This document shows positions 9,072 through 17,504 of a stretch of DNA of 64,000 bases, piece by piece (position 1 is the stretch's first letter; each line of letters starts with the position of its first letter). This DNA is from Pelagadaptatus sp034112445 (GTDB taxonomy: Bacteria; Pseudomonadota; Gammaproteobacteria; Pseudomonadales; Cellvibrionaceae). A model generated the notes under the pieces. The model had not been told where the DNA came from. It was given only the letters and a program-made list of their open reading frames with translations, and searched no databases. The stretch covers positions 1 through 64,000 of the forward strand of contig JAWUVI010000004.1 of NCBI GenBank assembly GCA_034112445.1, written 5' to 3'. The position numbers and the translations under genes are program-made.

Positions 9072-10700
9072 ATGCCAACCCTAAAGATAGTTATGGCTCA
9101 GGTAAACCCCTTGGTTGGGGATATTCAAGGCAATACTGAGATAGTTATAGAAACAGTACGCCAAGCCGAAGCTGAGCATAATGCTGATATCGTTGTTTTT
9201 CCTGAGTTAACTCTCACGGGTTATCCCCCCGAAGACTTGTTATTACGAGCAAGCCTAGAGGTAAGGATAGATAGAGCGCTTAAAGCTATTCAAGAGTCTT
9301 CAATTCAGGCCGCGGTGGTATTAGGTTATCCCCGTGCAGTGGCTGGACGAGTGTTTAACATGGCAGGGGTTATTGATGGTGGTGAATTAACGGCTGAATA
9401 CGCCAAGCAATACTTACCCAATTATCGAGTTTTTGACGAGAAGCGTTATTTTGTAGCCGGTGAAACCAGCTGTGTTGTCCGTATAAAAGGGGTTAAAGCC
9501 GCGCTATCTATTTGTGAGGATATTTGGCAATACGAACCCATGCTGCAAGCCAAGCGTGATGGCGCCAATATCATGTTGAATATTAATGCCTCGCCGTTTC
9601 ACATAGACAAAATGGGGGAGCGTAAAGGGCTGTTGCAGGAACGCTGTCGCGAAGGTGATATGCCAATCATTTACGTCAATCAGGTTGGTGGCCAAGATGA
9701 ATTGGTGTTCGATGGTGGCTCGATGGCTATGTCGGCTGATGGCGAAGTACAAGTGCAGTCTGAGTGTTATGTTGAAGCCCTAACCCCGGTAGAAATTTCG
9801 GTTGAGTCTGGTCAGTGTCGCATTGTTTCAAATTTCAAAGCGCCTGAGCCAGATTTTCTTGGTGGTGTTTATAAAGCACTCGTTGTTGGAGTTCGTGATT
9901 ACGTCAATAAAAATGGTTTTAAAGGCGTGGTGTTGGGATTATCTGGTGGAATTGATTCGGCGCTGACCTTGGCTATTGCTGTGGATGCACTCGGGAAAGA
10001 TAGAGTTGAAGCCGTGATGATGCCGTTTCGTTATACGTCTGATCTCAGTAAGAACGATGCTGAGGATGAAGCCCAAAGGCTTGGGGTTAGGTATCAATCC
10101 ATCAGCATCGAGTCCATATTTGCAAGCTTTATGGATGCTCTTGAAACTGAGTTTAAGGGGTTGGAGCGAGACACTACAGAAGAAAATTTACAAGCTCGTT
10201 GTCGTGGTGTGCTGCTCATGGCTATTTCGAACAAAAAGGGTTATTTGGTCCTTACAACGGGTAACAAAAGTGAAATGGCGGTAGGTTATTCGACACTTTA
10301 CGGCGATATGGCGGGCGGTTTTGACGTGCTGAAAGACGTACCAAAAACGTTGGTGTTTGAGTTGTCTCGCTACCGCAATACTCTTGGGGAAGTCATTCCT
10401 GTCAGTGTGATTGAGCGCCCGCCATCCGCGGAATTAGCGCCGGATCAAATAGACGAAGACAGTTTGCCGCCTTACGATATTTTGGATCAAATTTTAGCTC
10501 TATACGTCGAGCGTGATTACAGTGCTGAGGCCATTATTGCAGAAGGCTTTGAGCGTGATGTGGTTAATCGAATTTTACGGTTAGTTGATATAAACGAATA
10601 CAAACGTCGCCAAGCTCCAGTAGGCCCCAGAATAACTCAACGTGGTTTTGGTCGAGATAGGCGTTACCCCATTACTAACGGTTGGCATTTGGGGGATTAA
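9072..10700 (+). CDS. nadE: Glutamine-dependent NAD+ synthetase
   Basis: A 542-residue two-domain enzyme that converts nicotinic acid adenine dinucleotide, ATP and glutamine to NAD+. The N-terminal nitrilase-like glutaminase has the catalytic triad Glu45 (FPELTLTGYPP), Lys112 and Cys148 (LSICEDIW). The C-terminal synthetase has the ATP-pyrophosphatase loop SGGIDS at residues 291-296. Its length is usual for the shorter bacterial glutamine-dependent form. It is divergent from pilS and stands alone on the plus strand, with a convergent gene downstream. ACGGGAG lies before the ATG. Confidence 0.95.
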   Translation: MPTLKIVMAQVNPLVGDIQGNTEIVIETVRQAEAEHNADIVVFPELTLTGYPPEDLLLRASLEVRIDRALKAIQESSIQAAVVLGYPRAVAGRVFNMAGVIDGGELTAEYAKQYLPNYRVFDEKRYFVAGETSCVVRIKGVKAALSICEDIWQYEPMLQAKRDGANIMLNINASPFHIDKMGERKGLLQERCREGDMPIIYVNQVGGQDELVFDGGSMAMSADGEVQVQSECYVEALTPVEISVESGQCRIVSNFKAPEPDFLGGVYKALVVGVRDYVNKNGFKGVVLGLSGGIDSALTLAIAVDALGKDRVEAVMMPFRYTSDLSKNDAEDEAQRLGVRYQSISIESIFASFMDALETEFKGLERDTTEENLQARCRGVLLMAISNKKGYLVLTTGNKSEMAVGYSTLYGDMAGGFDVLKDVPKTLVFELSRYRNTLGEVIPVSVIERPPSAELAPDQIDEDSLPPYDILDQILALYVERDYSAEAIIAEGFERDVVNRILRLVDINEYKRRQAPVGPRITQRGFGRDRRYPITNGWHLGD

Positions 10701-10743
10701 GTTTAATTTAGCTGAGTTTTGTATTACACCGTAATAATCATTT

Positions 10744-10780
10744 TGTTGTGACGCCGCAATTTTATTAAGGCGTCACAACA
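10744..10780. terminator. 12-bp inverted repeat between convergent genes (possible terminator)
   Basis: TGTTGTGACGCC and GGCGTCACAACA form a perfect 12-bp stem with a 13-base loop between nadE and the convergent gene ending at 10765. The stop codon of that gene lies in the loop, and its last four codons form one arm. Neither side is followed by a proper T-run, so a classical intrinsic terminator is not proved; it may instead stabilise 3' ends. Confidence 0.5.
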
Positions 10781-11355
10781 CGGATGCTCTCAACCCAGAT
10801 CAATTCACAGGCACCCATGCCGGTATCATTGCGGGTAAGCGAGCTCTTCCAGCGCCAACCATCTTCTGACATTACTTCAACGAGCTTGCCCGTTAATTCA
10901 ATAATATCGCCTGCACGGACACTTGAAATGTCAGACTTAACTGAACTAGATGCGGGAATAAGATGCATGTTGGCACTGTGTGTTTCAATTTCTTTACGGG
11001 GTATTGGAAACGATTTTACTCGCCAATAGTAAAATCTACCGGATTGTGAAATTTCGATGTCTTGCAGGATACGTTCATCTGACATATTGCCCCAGCCCAA
11101 GGCTAAATCAGTTGGAGACAGATCGGCTTCGCGACCCATTCGATAATTCTCTTTGGCAAGTACCTTGGCTTTAATGCTAAAGCTGGCTAAGTCAGTCACC
11201 TCATACCCGCCCACATGGTGAGAAGGTCTCCCTCTCAGGTTTTCCTGCACGGGTATCTCTGGAACCATTACTCCTGGACCGAGAACCACCTGGCTGGATG
11301 GATTGGATAGATTCCAAACAAGACCTAAGGCTGCGGCCAATAGAAGTATCTTTTT
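10765..11355 (-). CDS. conserved exported protein of unknown function
   Basis: A 196-residue protein. I prefer the start at 11355, which gives a clear signal peptide or anchor (MKKILLLAAALGLVW) with AAAGG nine bases upstream. The frame runs back to 11418 but would put 21 residues before it. Features include PIPVQENLRGRPSHHVGGYEV near the mature start, a central LALGWGNMSDE and a C-terminal RAGDIIELTGKLVEV that resembles a small OB/SH3-like barrel. Proteins of this kind appear in other gammaproteobacteria without a known role, as far as I recall. It is convergent with nadE. Confidence 0.7.
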   Translation of the reverse strand, partial: KKILLLAAALGLVWNLSNPSSQVVLGPGVMVPEIPVQENLRGRPSHHVGGYEVTDLASFSIKAKVLAKENYRMGREADLSPTDLALGWGNMSDERILQDIEISQSGRFYYWRVKSFPIPRKEIETHSANMHLIPASSSVKSDISSVRAGDIIELTGKLVEVMSEDGWRWKSSLTRNDTGMGACELIWVESIRVVTP

Positions 11356-11433
11356 CATATGTAGCGCCTTTAAGACTGCAAGGGTAAGTTTATAGCTTGG
11401 AGCCTGCTTTTTTTCCATAACTGGTTTAATAGA

Positions 11434-11769
11434 ATCAACGAGCTCGGATCAAATGCAAAAGACAGCTACAGCCAGCATGTCGTGGCGCTCCTGAACTCTA
11501 GCGAGTTGCCCTTACCCGATCTTGGGGATATGGCTAGCACACTGCATCTTTCACAGAGAGTATTTAATCGACGGCTCCAGCAAGAGGGGAGCAGTTTTAG
11601 AGAGTTAAAAACGGACGTTATGCCCCGCTGGGGAAAACGACTTTTGAAAGAAGCTGACCTCAGTGTCGAGGCTGTTGCCGCAACACTGGGTTATCAAGAT
11701 AGTGCTAATTTCTACAGAGCCTTTCGGCGTCAGGAAGGGTGTCCGCCAAGCAAATACCGTAAAAGTTAA
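11434..11769 (+). pseudogene. 5'-truncated AraC-family regulator remnant
   Basis: Only the C-terminal DNA-binding part of an AraC/XylS regulator remains. The recognisable helix-turn-helix core includes LGDMASTLHLSQRVFNRRLQ, SVEAVAATLGYQD and FYRAFRR, ending PSKYRKS. The frame is open upstream to a stop at 11371-11373. Residues from about 11434 (INELGSNAKD, then SYSQHVVALLNSSELP) look like the usual linker, but the roughly 200-residue ligand domain is absent. A GTG at 11482 could give a 95-residue product, but no ribosome-binding site is evident. The 3' end overlaps the stop of the convergent oxidoreductase by four bases. I infer a decayed relative of the intact AraC gene at 13849. Confidence 0.7.
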
Positions 11770-13046
11770 ACGTTCAGAGCACCAATTATTTCAGGCTCTT
11801 CTCGAGCTATCATGGCATCACGTGCAGGCTTTATTGTAGGCTCGTAGCAATCTAAAGGATTAACGCCAGGGCGTGAGAAACACTGGTTACAATAATTGCA
11901 TTGTGGACCTGTTACGTTGTTCTTCATGTGTCGATATAAGTACGGGTCTGCCACTAATCCTCGAGCTACAGAAACCATATCGCAATCGTCATTGGCCAAT
12001 GCTTCAACCATTTGCTCTCTAGTATTTAAACCACCTACGCATATCACAGGCACGTTAAGCGCTTGGGTAAATTGTTTTGAATAGGACAGGTTAAAGCCGG
12101 GGGTGAACTTTGCTGTTCTGGCAAAGAAGCCATCAATCAATGGCGCTAGCAACCACATCACGGTGTATTTAATTTTTGAGAAATAAACCCCCATACCGTG
12201 GTTAAGCATATTGTGGGTATAGCCTTTCCAGCTGCCGCGTTCGAAAGTAAAACCCGATTCATAATGTCCCGCTGAAACCTCTACCGCGTCTATGCCTTCT
12301 TGTTCCATGCGCTTTGCAATAGAAACCAGAGTGGGGGTGTCCAATCCTTTACGCAAGGGCAGATCATCAGAGCCATTAATTTTTAAAATAATGGGGTAGT
12401 CATCGCCAACTTTTTCTCTTACGGCTTTATAGGTTTCAATTAAGAGTCTAATTCGGTTCTCGAAAGTACCACCATATTTATCTTTTCGACGGTTCGTGTG
12501 AGGGGTTAAAAATGAGCTCAATAGGTATCCGTGGGCGGCGTGAATTTGGACTCCGTCCATGCCGGCTTTTTGGCAACGCTCAGCTGCATCGGCGTACTTC
12601 TCAATGGTCGTGTTGATCTCCTCAATACTCATGGCTTTGGGTTTAACCCCAAGGGCAGGTTCGGTCACAGCTGAAGGACCTTGTGCGTAAGTTCTGCCCA
12701 TAGGGTCTGGGGCTGATTGCCGAGCGGTGTGATAAATCTGCACCATTATTTTTGAGCCATATTTATGCACTGTGTCGGCTAACTGCTTAAGGCCTTCTAT
12801 TTTGTCGTCGTCATCAACCGCTAGCTGATGAGGTACTCCTCGAGAATAAATGTCGTAGCTGGCAGCCCCTGTAATAATAAGCGGAGTACCACCTTGAGCG
12901 ACTTCTTCATAGTGGCGTATATAGTTAGGCGTAATGTAGCCATCATAATCACAGCGGGTTTCTACCGTTGCCGACTTTACAAACCGGCCTGATAATTCAA
13001 GCTGGCCGATTTTAATAGGATTAAATAATGCGGTGGTTTGAGACAT
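11766..13046 (-). CDS. Old yellow enzyme family NADH:flavin oxidoreductase with Cys cluster
   Basis: A 426-residue TIM-barrel flavoenzyme of the OYE / 2,4-dienoyl-CoA reductase group. QIHAAHGYLLSSFLTPHTNR holds the His pair that binds the substrate's activating group, followed by KYGGTFENR and the phosphate-binding segment ICVGGLN. The C-terminal CNYCNQC plus a Cys about eleven residues later matches the 4Fe-4S ligand pattern of dienoyl-CoA reductase. The further FAD/NAD(P) half of that roughly 670-residue enzyme is missing, so electrons must come from a partner or from direct NAD(P)H binding. It lies 45 bp downstream of the Mpo1-like gene. The substrate is unknown; a fatty acid, enone or steroid is plausible. 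Confidence 0.85.
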   Translation of the reverse strand: MSQTTALFNPIKIGQLELSGRFVKSATVETRCDYDGYITPNYIRHYEEVAQGGTPLIITGAASYDIYSRGVPHQLAVDDDDKIEGLKQLADTVHKYGSKIMVQIYHTARQSAPDPMGRTYAQGPSAVTEPALGVKPKAMSIEEINTTIEKYADAAERCQKAGMDGVQIHAAHGYLLSSFLTPHTNRRKDKYGGTFENRIRLLIETYKAVREKVGDDYPIILKINGSDDLPLRKGLDTPTLVSIAKRMEQEGIDAVEVSAGHYESGFTFERGSWKGYTHNMLNHGMGVYFSKIKYTVMWLLAPLIDGFFARTAKFTPGFNLSYSKQFTQALNVPVICVGGLNTREQMVEALANDDCDMVSVARGLVADPYLYRHMKNNVTGPQCNYCNQCFSRPGVNPLDCYEPTIKPARDAMIAREEPEIIGALNV

Positions 13047-13091
13047 GCTTGTACCTTAATTGTTTGTACGGTTCACGGTGTATAATTATTT

Positions 13092-13736
13092 TTAGGAAGT
13101 TAACTCGGCTTCTAATTGAGGCCTTAACTCCACAGTGATGTCATTGATGTATCGGGCTAATGTTGGCTTATAGCCAACCATAAGCATCAAATCGAGATAG
13201 GTATAAAATGGCAGTAAGGTGATATACAGCGGATTTTTAGTTTCGAACATCTCAGCGAAATTATCGGTCGCGTCATCAATGCCTTGCTCTGAAATACCAT
13301 GACCAATAAATACTTGAACGGCTAAGGCAAGAACGGTTAAAAATACAGATAAGAGCACCATGGCAACGGTAGAGTGATTAAGTAACTCAAATACGGGCGC
13401 GCATAAAGGATAGGTGAGGGCAAATAAGATTACGGTAAATAATGCGGCTCCTATATCCATACAAGCGTAAATTACAAACATAACCAACAAGGTCACTAAG
13501 GCGAGGTTGAGGGGAGCGCCTAATATACTGAGTTCAAATAACCCAAAAGGGTAGGCTAGCAATAAGATAGCCCACGCATTGAGGACTGAAAAAACAGCAT
13601 GAATAGCAATATTAGTGGGATCGCGGTGAAAGGCTAAATGCACCCCCATGCGTCGCTTCCATTGAAATACGCCTTGGTTTTCTGATTCATGGGTGGTTAG
13701 TTGATAGTGTTCAACTATTCTTTTCATGCCCTGCAT
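13092..13736 (-). CDS. Mpo1-like (DUF962) membrane protein
   Basis: A 214-residue multi-helix membrane protein of the DUF962/YGL010w family. The family's conserved pieces are visible: FHRDPTNIAIH near residue 36 and VQVFIGHGISEQG near residue 143, with four or so hydrophobic helices between them. The yeast member Mpo1 is an Fe2+-dependent dioxygenase acting on 2-hydroxy fatty acids; bacterial members are mostly uncharacterised. It is the first gene of a two-gene unit with the OYE-type oxidoreductase and is divergent from an AraC regulator, which probably controls it. A role in oxidised fatty-acid or related lipid turnover is an inference. Confidence 0.78.
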   Translation of the reverse strand: MQGMKRIVEHYQLTTHESENQGVFQWKRRMGVHLAFHRDPTNIAIHAVFSVLNAWAILLLAYPFGLFELSILGAPLNLALVTLLVMFVIYACMDIGAALFTVILFALTYPLCAPVFELLNHSTVAMVLLSVFLTVLALAVQVFIGHGISEQGIDDATDNFAEMFETKNPLYITLLPFYTYLDLMLMVGYKPTLARYINDITVELRPQLEAELTS

Positions 13737-13848
13737 TGTGGCCTCCGGTTCTTATATGGCTATTGGGATTTTGATTGGCGTAGAATACTTCTTTTAACGG
13801 GGTGCGTTTTGACCCAGCAGATCAACCTAATGACTTTGCAGACCAAAC

Positions 13849-14883
13849 ATGAGTTCTGAAAAACAAAAAAGCAGCCATGCTCAAGTACTGAGTACACCCA
13901 GTAGTTGGGGGAAGGTCATTGTTGATACTTTGCTTGAAAAAAACGTTGATGTGACTTCCATTTTAAGCGAGTTAGGTATTGAACTTGAAAGCTTGAATAA
14001 CCGAGACGGGGTTATAAATCAAGACTCTGTTACCGCTCTGTGGGAGTACGCTGCTAAAGCCACTAATAATGAAAATATAGGCTTTGAGGTAGGCGCTAAA
14101 ATCCATGCACTTCTCAATCCCGTAATTGCTTATTCTCTGATGTCGTGTGCCAACTTAAAGGAAAGTTGTAAGCGGTTGATCCGTTACCAAGATGTAGTGG
14201 CAGAAGGTTTACAGTTTGAGATGAGAGGGTCAGCAGGTCACTTTGAATTGGTTTTTGATATCTTACCGAGTATTCAGCAACCATCACCGCAGGCAATTAA
14301 ATCGGTTGTGTCGGGTTGTTTAAGTTTTATGCGCTGGGTAACTCGAAGTGATATACACCCGACTCATGTTAATTTGACAGAAGAAATGCCTTTAGATTTG
14401 GACGCCTATGAACAGCTGTTTACATGCCCAATAAATTTTAGCGGGAAAGAGAATAGTCTCTTCTTTTTGAAGAAAGACATGCTTGAACCGTTGGTGACAT
14501 CTGATGATCAGTTGTCTGATATTCACGATCAAAACCTACAAGTTTATCGCGATAGAATCAAAGTCCAAACCTTTGCTGATAAGGTGAAAGCCATCCTCAT
14601 GGAACAGTTGCCCAGCGGTGAGCCTAAGCAAGAAACTATTGCTAAATTATTGCATGTCAGTGCGAGCACTTTGAAGAGACGGTTGAAAGAAGAAGACGTG
14701 ACATATAAGTCGCTTTTGGATGAAACCCGTCATCAGTTATCACTCAAGTATTTAGTACAAGAAAGCTTATCGCTTACAGAGATAACCTATTTGTTGGGTT
14801 TCTCACAAAGCAGTGCTTTTACTCGTGCCTTTAAACGATGGCAGGGTGTTAGTCCGAAAATATTTGTACAAAATAATTCATGA
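13849..14883 (+). CDS. AraC-family transcriptional regulator
   Basis: A 344-residue regulator with an N-terminal ligand-binding domain of the Arabinose_bd (OruR-like) type and a C-terminal double helix-turn-helix. The first HTH is near ETIAKLLHVSASTLKRRLKE and the second is LSLTEITYLLGFSQSSAFTR, followed by AFKRWQGVSPK. Regulators of this type often respond to lipophilic or amino-acid-derived molecules and sit beside their target genes. It is divergent from the Mpo1-like/OYE pair (112-bp gap) and upstream of an SDR gene, so both are candidate targets. The specific ligand is unknown. Confidence 0.88.
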   Translation: MSSEKQKSSHAQVLSTPSSWGKVIVDTLLEKNVDVTSILSELGIELESLNNRDGVINQDSVTALWEYAAKATNNENIGFEVGAKIHALLNPVIAYSLMSCANLKESCKRLIRYQDVVAEGLQFEMRGSAGHFELVFDILPSIQQPSPQAIKSVVSGCLSFMRWVTRSDIHPTHVNLTEEMPLDLDAYEQLFTCPINFSGKENSLFFLKKDMLEPLVTSDDQLSDIHDQNLQVYRDRIKVQTFADKVKAILMEQLPSGEPKQETIAKLLHVSASTLKRRLKEEDVTYKSLLDETRHQLSLKYLVQESLSLTEITYLLGFSQSSAFTRAFKRWQGVSPKIFVQNNS

Positions 14884-15040
14884 TTGTTTTTCTTTTCCCC
14901 CCAATAGCTCTGTTCTTATTAATGTTTGCACGCTTAACGTTGACCTAAAAGCACTATTTTTTGGTAACCAAATGACCTATTCAAGGTCAATGAAATCTAG
15001 CATAGTAGGGCTTAATTTATTTACGCCCTTTGAGGTATTC

Positions 15041-15871
15041 ATGAGTAATAAACTAAACCAAGCCGTTGTGGCCATTACCGGTGCAGGATCAGGAATTGGC
15101 CGTGCGCTAGCCATACAGTGTGCGAAGCTTGGCTCACACTTGGCTATTAGCGATATTAATTTAGAGCAGTTAAACGAAACCAAAGCACTGATCTTAAACG
15201 ACTATTCAAATACCAAGGTATTGTGCTCGCAACTCGATGTCTCTCAACCTGAAGCCATCATCGAATGGTCACAAGAAGTGTTTGAATATTTTGGCTGCGT
15301 GAATGTAATTATCAATAACGCCGGTGTGGCTCTGTCGGCCAGTGTTGAAGGCACTCAGAAAGATGACTTTGAATGGCTAATGGATATCAATTTTTGGGGT
15401 GTAGTGAATGGCACTCGTGCTTTTTTACCTCTGCTTAAGCAGGCGCCTTGGGGTCATGTGGTGAATGTGTCGAGCTTGTTTGGTTTGGTGAGTCTGCCTA
15501 ATCAGTCAGCTTATAATGCGGCCAAGTATGCCGTTCGCGGTTATACCGAAAGTCTTCGCACCGAAATGTTAACGGAGAAGAATAATGTACAGGTGAGTTG
15601 CGTGCACCCCGGTGGTATTAAAACCAACATTGCTAATAAGGCGCGCCACAGCGATCAAGTGGGCAGAAGTATTAGTATGGAAAAACAAAGAGAGCTGTTT
15701 AACAATCGCTTGGCTCGCACAACCGCCGAAGAAGCTGCCAACATTATTATTGCGGGCATCAATAAAAATAAGTCTCGTATTTTGGTTGGTACCGATGCCA
15801 AGGCTTTAGATCTAGTACAGCGCTTTTTGCCCAGTAGCTATCAAAAACTTATGGCCAAATTTTCTGCATGA
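15041..15871 (+). CDS. Short-chain dehydrogenase/reductase
   Basis: A 276-residue classical SDR. The NAD(P)-binding motif TGAGSGIGRA is at about residues 14-23, NNAGV is in the middle, and the catalytic Ser and Tyr-x3-Lys appear as NVSSLFG and YNAAKYAV. A C-terminal HPGGIKTNIA is typical of the group that often acts on lipids or steroids. The frame is open upstream into the AraC gene, but GAGGT six bases before the ATG at 15041, and the motif's usual distance from the N-terminus, set the start. It lies 157 bp after the AraC regulator and may belong to its regulon. Confidence 0.9.
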   Translation: MSNKLNQAVVAITGAGSGIGRALAIQCAKLGSHLAISDINLEQLNETKALILNDYSNTKVLCSQLDVSQPEAIIEWSQEVFEYFGCVNVIINNAGVALSASVEGTQKDDFEWLMDINFWGVVNGTRAFLPLLKQAPWGHVVNVSSLFGLVSLPNQSAYNAAKYAVRGYTESLRTEMLTEKNNVQVSCVHPGGIKTNIANKARHSDQVGRSISMEKQRELFNNRLARTTAEEAANIIIAGINKNKSRILVGTDAKALDLVQRFLPSSYQKLMAKFSA

Positions 15872-15886
15872 TTATGTGGTTGTTTT

Positions 15887-16105
15887 TTATTGCTCAGGAA
15901 TATATTTCACAACAATTCTTTTAATTGGCGACTCAACAATAAGCGTTAATACAAAAGCCAGAGGCCAGGCCAAAATAAAATCCTTCCCCCAGGCGATAAG
16001 TGAACTGGAAACGAAGCCCAAGTGGTAAAACGCAAAGAACCCAGAAATACACAATCCCATTACGGCTGACATAAGTATCGTTATTGCTAATTGTTGTTTG
16101 TTCAT
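15887..16105 (-). CDS. DUF2798 small membrane protein
   Basis: A 72-residue protein with two hydrophobic helices (about residues 7-27 and 38-60), matching the DUF2798 family of small inner-membrane proteins. The sequence PLAFVLTLIVESPIKRIV near its C-terminus is characteristic. No function is established. It is convergent with the SDR (15-bp gap) and lies downstream of bamD on the same strand, but a strong terminator after bamD separates the two. Confidence 0.7.
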   Translation of the reverse strand: MNKQQLAITILMSAVMGLCISGFFAFYHLGFVSSSLIAWGKDFILAWPLAFVLTLIVESPIKRIVVKYIPEQ

Positions 16106-16221
16106 GGGATTTCCTTGTTGTTAAAATCCAATAGTTCATGTTTGTATCTGGAGTGAGCTGTATAGGGTGACGCCCAATTGTATTAATTCTAAGAGTGAAT
16201 GTAAGCGCTAATTTTAGGTAT

Positions 16222-16253
16222 AAAAAAAGCCGGAACTCATCACAAGTGCCGGC
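16222..16253 (-). terminator. Intrinsic terminator after bamD
   Basis: Read on the minus strand, GCCGGCACT pairs with AGTTCCGGC (one internal mismatch) around a seven-base loop, followed by seven T residues. It lies 22 bp beyond the bamD stop. Confidence 0.85.
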
Positions 16254-16274
16254 CTTATTGTATAACGAGTAACC

Positions 16275-17297
16275 CTATTTAGCGTTTTGATTTTGCTTAG
16301 CAGGGTTTAACTTGTCAAACGTCAACCAATCAAGGCCATCAGCCATCCACTGTTCAAATGTACGGTCTTCTTTTACTGATCGAGTGGTTTTGCCAGTTTC
16401 TGGATCAACTTTAAGGTAGGCGTATTCAGGGTTGTACAAGCCACGGCTGTCAAAACCTTGGGGATCATCTTTATCAAATAAACCAAATGATAGGGTGCTT
16501 AACCAGGTGGTCTCTGCTTGGCGGCTGCTGTACTCGTAATTGAATGTGCCGTCTTCGTTCAAGGCTGGATGTTCTGGATAATTCTGCTTAAGCGTTGCCA
16601 CTGCGTTGTCACCTAGGTCAACCAAGTTTAGGTGATGGTAGCTTTGTATCATAACGGCTAAGGCGTCAGGAATGGCTGGAGTTTGTTGAAAGTTCTCGGT
16701 GACATAACGGCCGCGATTAGCCGCGCCAACATAAGCGCCACGCTCAATATAATAGTTAGCAACGTGGATTTCATAGCGAGCTAATAAATTGCGTAAGTAA
16801 ATCATGCGCTTGCGAGCATCACCCGCGTAAGTACTTTTAGGGAAGCGGGCCAAGAGCTGTGAAAAGTGGGCGAATGATTGTCTCGCTGAACCCGGATCAC
16901 GCATAGTTAAATCGGTAGGAATAAAGCGCTCAAACATGCCGCTACTTTCGGTGAAGGAGGTTAGGCCTTTCATGTAGTAGGCATAATCGACATTGTGGTG
17001 TTGGGGGTGCAAGCGAATAAATCGGTCGGCCGATGCAGTTGAAGCTTCTGGTTCAAAATTACGGTAATAGGCATAGATCAGCTCTAGCTGGGCTTGCTCG
17101 GCATAAACCCCAAAAGGAAAATATTCTTCCAATCCCTGTAGATGGGTAATAGCCAAATCCCAGTTACTTGTTTTTAAAGCTCGTTGTGCTGCTTCGTAAT
17201 AAGCTTTTTCTGTGGATTGCTTAGTTTCACTTGTGTCTTGGCTGGAGCACGCGGCTAAAAATAAGCTGGCGATGATCAAAAGTAGGCGAACTTGCAT
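16275..17297 (-). CDS. bamD: BamD, outer membrane assembly lipoprotein
   Basis: A 340-residue lipoprotein of the Bam complex, which inserts beta-barrel proteins in the outer membrane. The signal peptide ends in the lipobox LAAC with the lipidated Cys at residue 17. Tetratricopeptide-like repeats follow (YYEAAQRAL, AQLELIYAYY, HNVDYAYYMKGL, AGDARKRMIYLRN, AYVGAANRGRYV). The length is close to the Pseudomonas protein and longer than the roughly 245-residue E. coli one because of a C-terminal extension of about 90 residues. It is divergent from rluD and ends at a strong intrinsic terminator. Confidence 0.93.
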   Translation of the reverse strand: MQVRLLLIIASLFLAACSSQDTSETKQSTEKAYYEAAQRALKTSNWDLAITHLQGLEEYFPFGVYAEQAQLELIYAYYRNFEPEASTASADRFIRLHPQHHNVDYAYYMKGLTSFTESSGMFERFIPTDLTMRDPGSARQSFAHFSQLLARFPKSTYAGDARKRMIYLRNLLARYEIHVANYYIERGAYVGAANRGRYVTENFQQTPAIPDALAVMIQSYHHLNLVDLGDNAVATLKQNYPEHPALNEDGTFNYEYSSRQAETTWLSTLSFGLFDKDDPQGFDSRGLYNPEYAYLKVDPETGKTTRSVKEDRTFEQWMADGLDWLTFDKLNPAKQNQNAK

Positions 17298-17504
17298 AAG
17301 TTATTTGACTCGGTGATGTTGTAAGGGGTTGTTATTATTTGGTGCGCAATAAACACTTTTGTATAAGGTCGTATTTAAACACAGTTGAATACTGTGAGTC
17401 ACGAATCGAGGCAATGCATATAAGGTTTTTCGTGCGGTTAGCCTATTGGGGCTGTAAACTTCGGCTTTATTGATGTGTCCCACTCACAAACCAAAAGCGA
17501 ATTT

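Noticed and set aside
14813..15040. Long N-terminal extension of the SDR frame into the AraC gene
   Set aside because: It would put 76 residues before the nucleotide-binding motif and overlap the AraC gene; a good ribosome-binding site precedes 15041.
15887..16139. Second small minus-strand frame overlapping DUF2798
   Set aside because: The frame at 15933-16139 overlaps the recognisable DUF2798 gene and has no family features.
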